From a virus: a DNA stretch of 31,847 nt. The stretch's first letter is position 1; each line of letters opens with the position of its first letter. The DNA lies in IMG/VR virus record IMGVR_UViG_3300029309_000188, positions 1 to 31,847 of that record; one strand, given 5' to 3'. A program made the position numbers and the translations under genes. Shown piece after piece: positions 23,273 through 29,111 of this stretch. The notes under the pieces are model-generated. The model saw nothing but the letters and a program-made list of their open reading frames with translations. It was not told where the DNA came from and made no database searches.

Positions 23273-24105
23273 TGGCATATATAGGTAGAGATATATCAAG
23301 TGTTTCCGATAGAGTAGTATTAGATAATATTACAGCAAGTGCTACAGCTACATATAACCTATTATTAAATAGTGTTGCATTTGTACCTAGTAGTGCAGAG
23401 AGCCTCACTGTGAGCCTCAATGGAATCATTCAGAAACCCCAAGGCTCTTATTCAGTATCAGGTAGTACGATTGTATTTGCATCAGCATTAACTTCTTCAG
23501 ATTCTATAGACTTTATTATTGCAGAAAGAGCAATCACTTTAACGACAGTAGGTAGTGGTTCAGTAGGAGCATCTCAGATTGTTGATGGATCAGTATCAAA
23601 TGCCAAGTTAGCTAACAGTTCAATTACACTAAATGGTAGTGCAGTATCACTGGGTGGCAGTGCCACTATAGGTGGGGGAAAAATTGGTCAAGTGATTCAA
23701 ACTGTAAGCACAGCTAGTGCTAGCATAAGCACTACATCTTTTGCAGATGTTATGACTGCGGATATAACTCCCTCAGCTACAAGTAGTAAAGTTTTAATAG
23801 ATTTTAGATTAGGTGGTTATAATCCAGGTGCTGCTATGGATATATTTTTTAGAGTATTAAGAGATAGTACAACATTACAAACTGGAACTGCTGGTCAAGG
23901 CACAGCTGCTCAAAGTGCTGGAACACCTAACTCAGATAGAGGTGATGGTGGTTTTAGTATTAATTTTTTAGATAGTCCAAACAGCACGAGTTCTATTACT
24001 TTTCACTTACAATCAAAAGTATCTGGTAGTAGTTATACTTTTAATAGTAAAGGTGGAGGTTATAGCACAATTTCAACTCTAACACTTATGGAGGTACTAG
24101 CGTAA
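23272..24105 (+). CDS. Fibre-tip protein 3 (long N-terminus)
   Basis: 277 aa. N-terminal domain MAYIGRDISSVSDRVVLDNI with VSLNGIIQKPQGSYSVSGST is homologous to that of fibre-tip protein 1, and the same linker follows (LANSSITLNG... with identical residues but different codons). The C-terminal domain shows KIGQVIQTVSTAS, DITPSATSSKVLIDFRLG, INFLDSPNSTSS and TLTLMEVLA. Thus genes 1 and 3 are full-length paralogues and genes 2 and 4 short ones. Start overlaps the previous stop (TAATG), with GGAG before it. Confidence 0.8.
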   Translation: MAYIGRDISSVSDRVVLDNITASATATYNLLLNSVAFVPSSAESLTVSLNGIIQKPQGSYSVSGSTIVFASALTSSDSIDFIIAERAITLTTVGSGSVGASQIVDGSVSNAKLANSSITLNGSAVSLGGSATIGGGKIGQVIQTVSTASASISTTSFADVMTADITPSATSSKVLIDFRLGGYNPGAAMDIFFRVLRDSTTLQTGTAGQGTAAQSAGTPNSDRGDGGFSINFLDSPNSTSSITFHLQSKVSGSSYTFNSKGGGYSTISTLTLMEVLA

Positions 24106-24578
24106 TGGCACTTATTAAATTAAATAATCAATCAATCTCTGCTGTTGATGTAGGTAAGGTTGGTCAAGTTGTTGCTAATCATATTACAACTCAAACTTCT
24201 TCTTCATCAAGTTCCTTTGCAGATGTAGGCGGTAGTGAAACAACTATTGTTACAACTGCAACAACTTCAAAGGTTTTACTTCATATATCTTTATCAGCTA
24301 GAAAATTTAACAATATGTATTTAGCTTTAGATTTATACAGAAAAATAGGTAGTGGTAGTTATTCTAAAATTAGAGATTTTGAAAATGGTTTTTTATTTAC
24401 AAATAGCACAGCAACAAATACAGGAAGATTTGCAGTATCTTTTTTAGATGAACCAGCAAGTGCAGATACAATAAAATATAAAATGCAGTTTAATTCTGGA
24501 CCAAATGGTGCATCAGTTGTTATCAATCCAGATGCACAAGAAACTTCATCTATAATTTTAGAGGAGGTATTAGCATAA
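24105..24578 (+). CDS. Fibre-tip protein 4 (short N-terminus)
   Basis: 157 aa. Starts MALIKLNNQSISAVDVGKVG, an N-terminus common in marine phage tip proteins, and goes straight into the shared domain: KVGQVVANHITT, TTATTSKVLLHISLSARKF, AVSFLDEPASADTI and SIILEEVLA. It is the most divergent of the four (LEEVLA instead of LMEVLA; the ITPSATSSK motif reads VTTATTSK). GGAGG in the previous gene's last codons serves as ribosome site. Likely tip or receptor-binding function by association. Confidence 0.8.
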   Translation: MALIKLNNQSISAVDVGKVGQVVANHITTQTSSSSSSFADVGGSETTIVTTATTSKVLLHISLSARKFNNMYLALDLYRKIGSGSYSKIRDFENGFLFTNSTATNTGRFAVSFLDEPASADTIKYKMQFNSGPNGASVVINPDAQETSSIILEEVLA

Positions 24579-24600
24579 TGAAATTGAAAGGAGAAAAACA

Positions 24601-24945
24601 ATGACAAGTATAATAGATGCAATCAAAGCTCTTGATGCAGATGCTCAAGTAGTAGTCAATGATGAACCCAGTAATCAAGCTGAGTACGAAACCAATGTAA
24701 AATATATCTCTGGTGCAGATGAGAATGGCAGTGCCATTTACAAAGACACACAGGATTTTACATGGGATCAAGTATCAGCAAAGAAAGCTGAGTTACAAAC
24801 TGCTTACGACAACAATGAGTATCAGAGAAAAAGAGCTTCTGAGTACCCAGCTATTGTAGATCAACTTGATGACATTTTTCATAATGGCATTGATGGTTGG
24901 AAAACTACAATACAAGCAGTCAAAGATAAATACCCAAAGGAGTAG
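24601..24945 (+). CDS. Conserved phage protein after fibre genes, 114 aa
   Basis: 114 aa. The C-terminal half (RASEYPAIVDQLDDIFHNGI, then DGWKTTIQAVKDKYPKE) is a well-known pattern in cyanophages and other marine phages, usually encoded near tail fibre genes; it also resembles the end of XkdW-like and fibre-assembly proteins. The N-terminal part (IIDAIKALDADAQVVVNDEP, WDQVSAKKAELQTAYD) is helical. A fibre chaperone or structural role is possible but unproven. AAAGGAG lies about 8 bases upstream of ATG. Confidence 0.8.
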   Translation: MTSIIDAIKALDADAQVVVNDEPSNQAEYETNVKYISGADENGSAIYKDTQDFTWDQVSAKKAELQTAYDNNEYQRKRASEYPAIVDQLDDIFHNGIDGWKTTIQAVKDKYPKE

Positions 24946-24948
24946 ACC

Positions 24949-24987
24949 ATGTGTGAACTATGTAATGGTGAATGTATCTGTAGGTAA
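24949..24987 (+). CDS. 12-residue four-cysteine peptide
   Basis: ATG at 24949 has AAAGGAG (24936-24942) six bases upstream and encodes MCELCNGECICR, then TAA at 24985-24987 overlapping the next ATG (TAATG). Four of twelve residues are cysteine (C-x2-C-x3-C-x-C), a spacing able to bind one zinc ion or an iron-sulphur cluster, or to form two disulphides. The perfect ribosome site and stop/start coupling argue for translation. It may also simply bring ribosomes to the next gene, which otherwise has no ribosome site of its own. Confidence 0.6.
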   Translation: MCELCNGECICR

Positions 24988-25349
24988 TGCCTAGTCTATC
25001 TGAAAAAACAGAAATAGGATTACCTCTTAAGAATCTCATAGGTTTATTAGGAGCTACTGCTACTGCTGTTTGGGCATACTTTGGTATTATTGAAAGGTTA
25101 AATAATATAGAAACTAGAGCTACTTTATTTGAAGCTGATCTTGTTAAAAATGCAAGTCAAATACCTATAGATCAGGAACAGTTTATGCTACTAGAATTTG
25201 TATCAGAGCAAGTAGAAGGTATGTCACAAGATTTAGAAAACATGGCACATAACAAAGTAAACATTATGAGATTGCAAACTGATATGGAAAAAGCATTAAA
25301 TGACATTGAAGAATTAAAAGATAAAATAAGAGCAGCAAATGGTTACTAA
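24987..25349 (+). CDS. Membrane-anchored coiled-coil protein, 120 aa
   Basis: 120 aa. Residues about 13-33 (LPLKNLIGLLGATATAVWAYFGI) form one membrane helix, followed by a long helical region with heptad character (IERLNNIETRATLFEADLVK and DMEKALNDIEELKDKIRAAN). Topology with a short cytoplasmic N-terminus and long soluble coil resembles inner-membrane lysis accessories (i-spanin-like) or tape-like membrane adaptors; I cannot say which. It opens the lysis-type block. The start is coupled to the 12-residue peptide. The end overlaps the next gene by 11 bases. Confidence 0.8.
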   Translation: MPSLSEKTEIGLPLKNLIGLLGATATAVWAYFGIIERLNNIETRATLFEADLVKNASQIPIDQEQFMLLEFVSEQVEGMSQDLENMAHNKVNIMRLQTDMEKALNDIEELKDKIRAANGY

Positions 25350-25554
25350 AGTTATTATAGCATTACTATTGTTTTCACAAGGCACTATGATTGAACATAC
25401 TGTTACTAATGGTGTTAAAGATTGTCTTGAAAAGAAAAGAATAATGGAAAGAAATATGTCAGATACAGTTAGAATATCCTGTACAAAAGTAGAGGCCCAA
25501 ATAGAAACTGTAGAAGGTGTTGAATTTATTAGATCAATGAGTAAAGTAAACTAA
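25339..25554 (+). CDS. Small exported protein with two cysteines, 71 aa
   Basis: 71 aa. The N-terminus MVTKVIIALLLFSQG is a hydrophobic signal-like segment with one Lys before it. The mature part carries two cysteines (residues about 29 and 48) that could pair in the periplasm, and a charged helix (LEKKRIMERNMSDTVRI). No lipobox is apparent. Likely periplasmic or membrane-tethered lysis accessory by neighbourhood only. One-base overlap with the next gene (TAATG). Confidence 0.7.
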   Translation: MVTKVIIALLLFSQGTMIEHTVTNGVKDCLEKKRIMERNMSDTVRISCTKVEAQIETVEGVEFIRSMSKVN

Positions 25555-25853
25555 TGGCAACACAAAAAGAAACAGAAAAAGAACTTAGAGCTGTTAAAAA
25601 AGAAGTTAGAGAGCTCAGAACTCATAACAAATTCTTATTAGACAGACTTGATTTAGCACATGAAAAAAATGCTAAGTTAAGAGAAGAAAAGAATAACATG
25701 ACTGTAGATGATGTTGTCTTGATGCAGAAAGCTAAAGCTGAATATGCCTCATCTATTGAAAAATCAATTAGTGAGCAGCTATCTATGCAAGAAAAAGTAC
25801 AATTAAATTCATCAGGATTACCTAATGGCGAGTCAGTCGGAGAAAATAAATAA
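25554..25853 (+). CDS. Soluble coiled-coil protein, 99 aa
   Basis: 99 aa with very high content of K, E and R. Residues about 4-50 (KETEKELRAVKKEVRELRTH and ALREEK-like continuation) are strongly predicted to be coiled coil; a second helix follows (VVLMQKAKAEYASSIEKSIS). No membrane segment. It sits among small lysis-type genes and could associate with the neighbouring membrane coiled-coil proteins. Family unrecognised. The end overlaps the next gene by 29 bases. Confidence 0.75.
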   Translation: MATQKETEKELRAVKKEVRELRTHNKFLLDRLDLAHEKNAKLREEKNNMTVDDVVLMQKAKAEYASSIEKSISEQLSMQEKVQLNSSGLPNGESVGENK

Positions 25854-26019
25854 GTTAGAAAAAGATATTCTTTTAATCAAAAAGGATATCGAAATAATTA
25901 AGTCTAATCATCTTAGACATATTGAAACTGACATCTCCATGATAAAGAAAGTAATGTGGTCCGTTGGTTTTCTAGTATTTTCTAATCTACTTGCTATTAT
26001 AATTACACAAGTAAAGTGA
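25825..26019 (+). CDS. XhlA-like small membrane protein, 64 aa
   Basis: 64 aa. An N-terminal helix of charged heptads (KINKLEKDILLIKKDIEIIK, HLRHIETDISMIKKV) leads to one C-terminal membrane segment (MWSVGFLVFSNLLAIIITQ). This layout, coil then C-terminal transmembrane helix, is that of the XhlA/haemolysin-type small proteins of phage lysis regions and of cyanophage homologues. Role inferred from topology. ATG at 25825 lies within the previous gene, and the GTG of the next gene overlaps its stop (GTGA). Confidence 0.75.
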   Translation: MASQSEKINKLEKDILLIKKDIEIIKSNHLRHIETDISMIKKVMWSVGFLVFSNLLAIIITQVK

Positions 26020-26222
26020 AAATATATCTAATAATACTATTCTGTGTTCAATCATTAAACTCTCCATTAGATAAAAGTTGTGTATTAGAACCTATTTATG
26101 AGCCATTTGAAACTGTACCAGATTGCCTTGCATATGTGGATAACTTTAGATACAGTTTAAGAAACAATAAGGATTTGTACATATCAGGATTTTGTACACA
26201 AAAAGATTATGACACAATATAA
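26016..26222 (+). CDS. Small exported cysteine-containing protein, 68 aa
   Basis: 68 aa, GTG start overlapping the previous stop. A hydrophobic N-terminus (MKIYLIILFCVQSLNS) is a likely signal peptide. The remaining part has three cysteines (SCVLEP, PDCLAY, GFCTQK), fitting disulphide formation outside the cytoplasm. Comparable short exported proteins precede lysozyme genes in marine phages. It could be an outer-membrane partner or lysis regulator; unproven. Overlaps the lysozyme start by 14 bases. Confidence 0.7.
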   Translation: MKIYLIILFCVQSLNSPLDKSCVLEPIYEPFETVPDCLAYVDNFRYSLRNNKDLYISGFCTQKDYDTI

Positions 26223-26634
26223 CAAACTAAAAGGGAGGATTAAAGAACATGAGGGTTATTGCGAAACAGTATACAAAGATACTTTGGGATTTGAAACTGG
26301 TGGGTATGGACATAAGATCATACCTGGTGAAGATATACCAACAGACAGAGATGGATGGGAGGCTTTATTTGAGAATGATTTTCAAAACGCAGTTAATGGT
26401 GCTGAGAGGATTCTTGATGGTTATGATATTACTGACACAGCTAGGGAAGTTATTATTGAGATGGTGTTCCAAATGGGCGAAGGCGGTGTATCTAAATTCA
26501 AAGGTGCTTTATCTAATCTTAAAGAACAAAGGTACTCGGAATGTGCCGCAGAAATGTTAGATTCCAGATGGGCAAATCAAACACCGAACAGAGCAAAGTC
26601 TCTGGCATCAATAATGGAGGAAGCAAATGCTTAA
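26209..26634 (+). CDS. T4-type lysozyme (endolysin)
   Basis: 141 aa, glycoside hydrolase family 24 pattern. The catalytic triad of T4 lysozyme (E11, D20, T26) is matched in spacing by E15 (KEHEGY), D24 (VYKDTLG) and T30 (FETGGYGH). Later motifs REVIIEMVFQMGEGGVSKFK and DSRWANQTPNRAKSLASIM complete the helical lobe. The enzyme cuts the glycan strands of peptidoglycan at the end of infection. There is no signal peptide, so it depends on a holin, which is encoded next with an 8-base overlap. Length is slightly short but complete (T4: 164 aa). Confidence 0.93.
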   Translation: MTQYNKLKGRIKEHEGYCETVYKDTLGFETGGYGHKIIPGEDIPTDRDGWEALFENDFQNAVNGAERILDGYDITDTAREVIIEMVFQMGEGGVSKFKGALSNLKEQRYSECAAEMLDSRWANQTPNRAKSLASIMEEANA

Positions 26635-27010
26635 CTTACTCGGACCTGTCGCTGGAGCAGTCTTTAAAACTATTGATAAAGTTGTCGATAATAAGGGAGA
26701 GGCTAGCAAACTTAAAGCAAAGGTACAAGAAAAGATCATTGCAGGAGAACTAGCAGAGTTAGAAGGTGCTGCTAAAACTATACAAATAGAGGCACAGGGA
26801 GGATTCTTACAAAGAAATTGGCGACCAATAATGATGTTGGTATTTGCTGGTCTTATGGTAGCTCATTGGTTTGGCTTTACTGCACCCAACATACCTGAAT
26901 CTGTACAAAACTCTCTACTAAATATAATCCTAGTGGGGATAGGAGGCTATACAGTTGGAAGATCAGCAGAGAAAGTCGCAGATAGATTTAAAGATAGTAA
27001 AAAGGGGTAG
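26627..27010 (+). CDS. Holin, 3TM family
   Basis: 127 aa. Residues 59-84 (GFLQRNWRPIMMLVFAGLMV) show the motif 'WRPITMLxFAxL' of the 3TM_holin family (PF11351 type). Membrane segments lie at about 67-84 and 95-111, and an N-terminal amphipathic helix (residues 1-20) may be the third. GGYTVGRSAEKVADRF is the family C-terminus. It would permeabilise the inner membrane and release the lysozyme. GGAGG lies before the ATG within the lysozyme gene. Confidence 0.88.
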   Translation: MLNLLGPVAGAVFKTIDKVVDNKGEASKLKAKVQEKIIAGELAELEGAAKTIQIEAQGGFLQRNWRPIMMLVFAGLMVAHWFGFTAPNIPESVQNSLLNIILVGIGGYTVGRSAEKVADRFKDSKKG

Positions 27011-27767
27011 GGGTAGACCTAGAAAAGGTGAAATTACCCCCTCTACGGCTCTTAAAACAGGAAAAAACGCTAGAATTTTGGTCATCTCTGACCTGCACGT
27101 GCCTTATCATCATCCAGATAGCTATAGGTTTTTGGAGTCTTTGGCTTCTAAGTATAATCCTACGAATGTTATCCACATCGGAGATGAAATGGATTGGCAC
27201 TCAATTAATGTTTCTCACATAATCAATCCAGATCTACCTAGTCCTGCTGATGAACTAGAAATCGGTAGATATCACATGAAGAAACTAGAGTCCATGTTTC
27301 CTGTAATGACTATACTAGAATCTAATCATGGTTCTATGGTACTCAGACGTGCTATGGCAAAGGGTATGTCTAAGTTCTTTCTTAAAGACTACAATGAAAT
27401 ACTAGATGTAGGTCATGGTTGGGTATGGAAAGAATCCCATTGGGAAGATACTGCTATGGGTAGAGTTTACTTTGCACATCAAGTATCTAAGAATATTGTG
27501 AAGGCAGTACAGATGATGTCCGCTTCAGTTGTCCAGGGGCATTATCATACCCAGTCAAATATAGAGTATGTAGGTAATGACTTCCATCTTAACTGGGGTA
27601 TGTCTGTAGGTTGTCTTGTAGATAAGAAGTCTATGGCTATGGCATATATGAAAGTCAATATGGCTAAACCAATATTATCTTGTGGTGTTATTACTAATGG
27701 TGTACCATCCATTGTTCCAATGTTATTGAGGAAGGATGGTTCATGGGATGGCAAAGTATACGTCTAA
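26955..27767 (+). CDS. AT-hook plus calcineurin-like metallophosphoesterase
   Basis: 270 aa from TTG at 26955, supported by AGGAGG (26941-26946) eight bases upstream; no ATG exists before the catalytic part. Residues 16-25 (KRGRGRPRKG) are an AT-hook with the R-G-R-P core. The phosphoesterase domain has all metal-ligand motifs: SDLHVPYHH (D46, H48), GDEMD (D77, D80), SNHGS (N124, H125), H175 and GHYHT (H196, H198). This predicts a two-metal nuclease or phosphodiesterase that can bind A+T-rich DNA. It overlaps the holin gene by 56 bases and the HNH gene by 32. Substrate unknown. Confidence 0.85.
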   Translation: MEDQQRKSQIDLKIVKRGRGRPRKGEITPSTALKTGKNARILVISDLHVPYHHPDSYRFLESLASKYNPTNVIHIGDEMDWHSINVSHIINPDLPSPADELEIGRYHMKKLESMFPVMTILESNHGSMVLRRAMAKGMSKFFLKDYNEILDVGHGWVWKESHWEDTAMGRVYFAHQVSKNIVKAVQMMSASVVQGHYHTQSNIEYVGNDFHLNWGMSVGCLVDKKSMAMAYMKVNMAKPILSCGVITNGVPSIVPMLLRKDGSWDGKVYV

Positions 27768-28038
27768 AGATAAAAAATATTTTCTAAAAATTATTGAACA
27801 CGGATGTTGTGTTCCAGGTTGTATGTCAAATACACCAATGAATGTTCATCATCTACGTGGTAGCCAGGTTCAACATAAACGATCTAATCAGCTTGTAGTA
27901 CCATTGTGTTTTGAACACCATTCGGAACTGACATGGGGTAAGTATAAACCAGAATATAGGTTTTGGGAACATCATAATTTTGATGCAGTGGAATATGCTA
28001 ATGAACTGTATCAGAAGCACGTGCCTGAACAACGTTAA
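27736..28038 (+). CDS. HNH-like protein, DUF968-type
   Basis: 100 aa. Pattern CCVPGC (C24-C29), NVHHLRG (H38, H39), PLCFEHHSELTWG (C58, H61, H62) and YRFWEHHNFD matches the DUF968 kind of HNH-fold protein in phages, where it often stands where a Holliday-junction resolvase would be. Zinc binding and a nuclease role are likely but not proven. I take the ATG at 27736 (AGGAAGG just upstream); a second ATG five codons in is also possible. It is the last gene of the plus-strand block and its end overlaps the end of the convergent gene by 41 bases. Confidence 0.82.
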   Translation: MVHGMAKYTSKDKKYFLKIIEHGCCVPGCMSNTPMNVHHLRGSQVQHKRSNQLVVPLCFEHHSELTWGKYKPEYRFWEHHNFDAVEYANELYQKHVPEQR

Positions 28039-28231
28039 GTTCTGACATACGTTCTTTAATAGCATCTGAGGAAGCGTTTTTCTTGATCTTTTTGCCTGAT
28101 AGCGAAGCTGCCATGATGGCATATGCTGCAAAAATAGTATCGATATCGTAACCAAATTGTTTTAAGTAGACACTGTAGTCATTGAGCGTGTCTACAAGTT
28201 CGTCAAGTTCTCCTTTAACAATCATTGTCAT
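27998..28231 (-). CDS. Small hypothetical protein, 77 aa, convergent with HNH gene
   Basis: 77 aa: MTMIVKGELDELVDTLNDYS, then an alanine-rich helix (DIDTIFAAYAIMAASLSGKK) and a charged C-terminus. Unrecognised; helical, possibly a small regulator. A GAAAGAG ribosome-like site precedes two candidate ATGs (28231, 28225). It points opposite to the late operon and shares its last 41 bases with the end of the HNH gene. Upstream it has 162 bases of non-coding DNA containing inverted repeats, so it may have its own control. Confidence 0.65.
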   Translation of the reverse strand: MTMIVKGELDELVDTLNDYSVYLKQFGYDIDTIFAAYAIMAASLSGKKIKKNASSDAIKERMSELNVVQARASDTVH

Positions 28232-28253
28232 TAACTCTTTCTATCATTTGTAA

Positions 28254-28325
28254 GGTGCTAATACTAGGGGAGATATATACACAAATATATTATCCTTTCT
28301 TTTAACTATAGTTTGTACTAGCACC
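28254..28325 (-). promoter_or_regulatory. Inverted repeat upstream of the 77-aa gene
   Basis: Arms 28254-28264 and 28315-28325 pair over 11 positions in minus-strand RNA (GGTGCTAGTAC with GTATTAGCACC) with a single G-U wobble; on the plus strand that pair would be an A/C mismatch. The wobble suggests selection on minus-strand RNA. A 50-base A+T-rich interior (with ATATATAC and TATTATCC) separates the arms. It could be a leader structure of the 77-aa gene, a transcription end for the ssb operon, or a protein-binding dyad. Confidence 0.45.
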
Positions 28326-28330
28326 CTGTA

Positions 28331-28383
28331 TTCCCCAACCTAGATTTTTGATATGCAGTCAAAATACCCAAGGGGTAGGGGAA
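28331..28383. repeat. Nested inverted repeats just after ssb
   Basis: Outer arms TTCCCC (28331-28336) and GGGGAA (28378-28383) enclose a hairpin TTTTGA-TATGCAG-TCAAAA (28346-28364). The right side holds GGGGTAGGGG. It lies directly downstream of the ssb stop on the minus strand, where a terminator would be expected, but no U-run follows. Together with 28254-28325 this makes the whole 28232-28393 gap rich in dyad symmetry. No gene is visible in the gap. Confidence 0.4.
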
Positions 28384-28393
28384 ACTTTTAAAA

Positions 28394-28801
28394 CTAAAAT
28401 GGTATATCGCTAGGGATATCGTCATCTGGTAAGTCATTAGATGGTTGCTTTTTAGCATCACCTTTACCACCTAACATCTTCATAACACCAGTGACTCTTG
28501 GTATAATGATAGAAGTATTATACTTTTTATTACCATTAGAATCAGTATATTCTGATACATCTATTTCACCTTCAAGATACAACATAGTACCCTTAGATAC
28601 ATAGTCTTTGATTGTCTTAGTAAGATTCGGATCAAAGGTAGTAATCTTGTGCCAAGTAGTTTTCTCTTGCCACGTACCATCTTTGGTCTTGATCTTCTTT
28701 GATGTAGCTAAACTAAAGTTAGCATACTCGTCACCTTTACTGGTAGCTTTGATCTCTGGATCGACACCTAATCTACCTACTAATATTACTTTGTTAATCA
28801 T
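28394..28801 (-). CDS. ssb: Single-stranded DNA-binding protein
   Basis: 135 aa. The OB-fold (about residues 1-108) begins MINKVILVGRLGVDPEIKAT and has YANFSLATSK, TWHKITTFD and LYLEGEID, the usual bacterial-type SSB signatures. The C-terminus is acidic and ends DDDIPSDIPF, the tip that binds partner proteins such as recombinases and helicases. It protects single-stranded DNA in replication and recombination. AAGGAG lies six bases before ATG. It is the downstream end of the recombination operon (exonuclease, annealing protein, SSB). Confidence 0.96.
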   Translation of the reverse strand: MINKVILVGRLGVDPEIKATSKGDEYANFSLATSKKIKTKDGTWQEKTTWHKITTFDPNLTKTIKDYVSKGTMLYLEGEIDVSEYTDSNGNKKYNTSIIIPRVTGVMKMLGGKGDAKKQPSNDLPDDDIPSDIPF

Positions 28802-28802
28802 A

Positions 28803-29111
28803 TTATCTCCTTAACTGTACTAGTTTATTTTCTAGCTTTGCCTTTGGTTTAGGAAAAGCCTTGTCAATCTTCTTAATGATGTCATTCATTAATAGATTTT
28901 CACACATTCTAATTGCTTTCCTCTTAGCACCTGCGTAAGAATCCCAATCAGATTTGTGTTGGTTCTTGATGAGTGTATCATCAATAGTCAATCTCCATTT
29001 AGTAACGGAGTCCTGAAAGCGAGGAGTTACCTTCACTATGTTTACTATAATGTTTAGGCTATGCCCATACGCTATAGTTGTTTGGTAATGTCCAGCTCTT
29101 ATACACTTCAT
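28803..29111 (-). CDS. Hypothetical protein between annealing protein and SSB, 102 aa
   Basis: 102 aa, unrecognised. The N-terminal half has alternating beta strands (AGHYQTTIAYGHSLNIIVNI, VTKWRLTIDD) and the C-terminal half is helical and lysine-rich (AGAKRKAIRMCENLLMNDII, KPKAKLENKLVQLRR). No zinc or catalytic motif. AGGAGG lies 5 bases upstream of the ATG. It overlaps the annealing-protein gene by 4 bases and stops 1 base before the ssb start codon, so it is probably part of the recombination module. Confidence 0.8.
   Translation of the reverse strand: MKCIRAGHYQTTIAYGHSLNIIVNIVKVTPRFQDSVTKWRLTIDDTLIKNQHKSDWDSYAGAKRKAIRMCENLLMNDIIKKIDKAFPKPKAKLENKLVQLRR

Noticed and set aside
26249-26753. 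Alternative-frame ORFs over lysozyme and holin
   Set aside because: The main frame has the catalytic triad and holin motifs; the others are shadows.
27853-28155. Minus-strand 100-codon ORF over the HNH gene
   Set aside because: Antisense to HNH and overlapping the more plausible 77-aa gene; no ribosome site.
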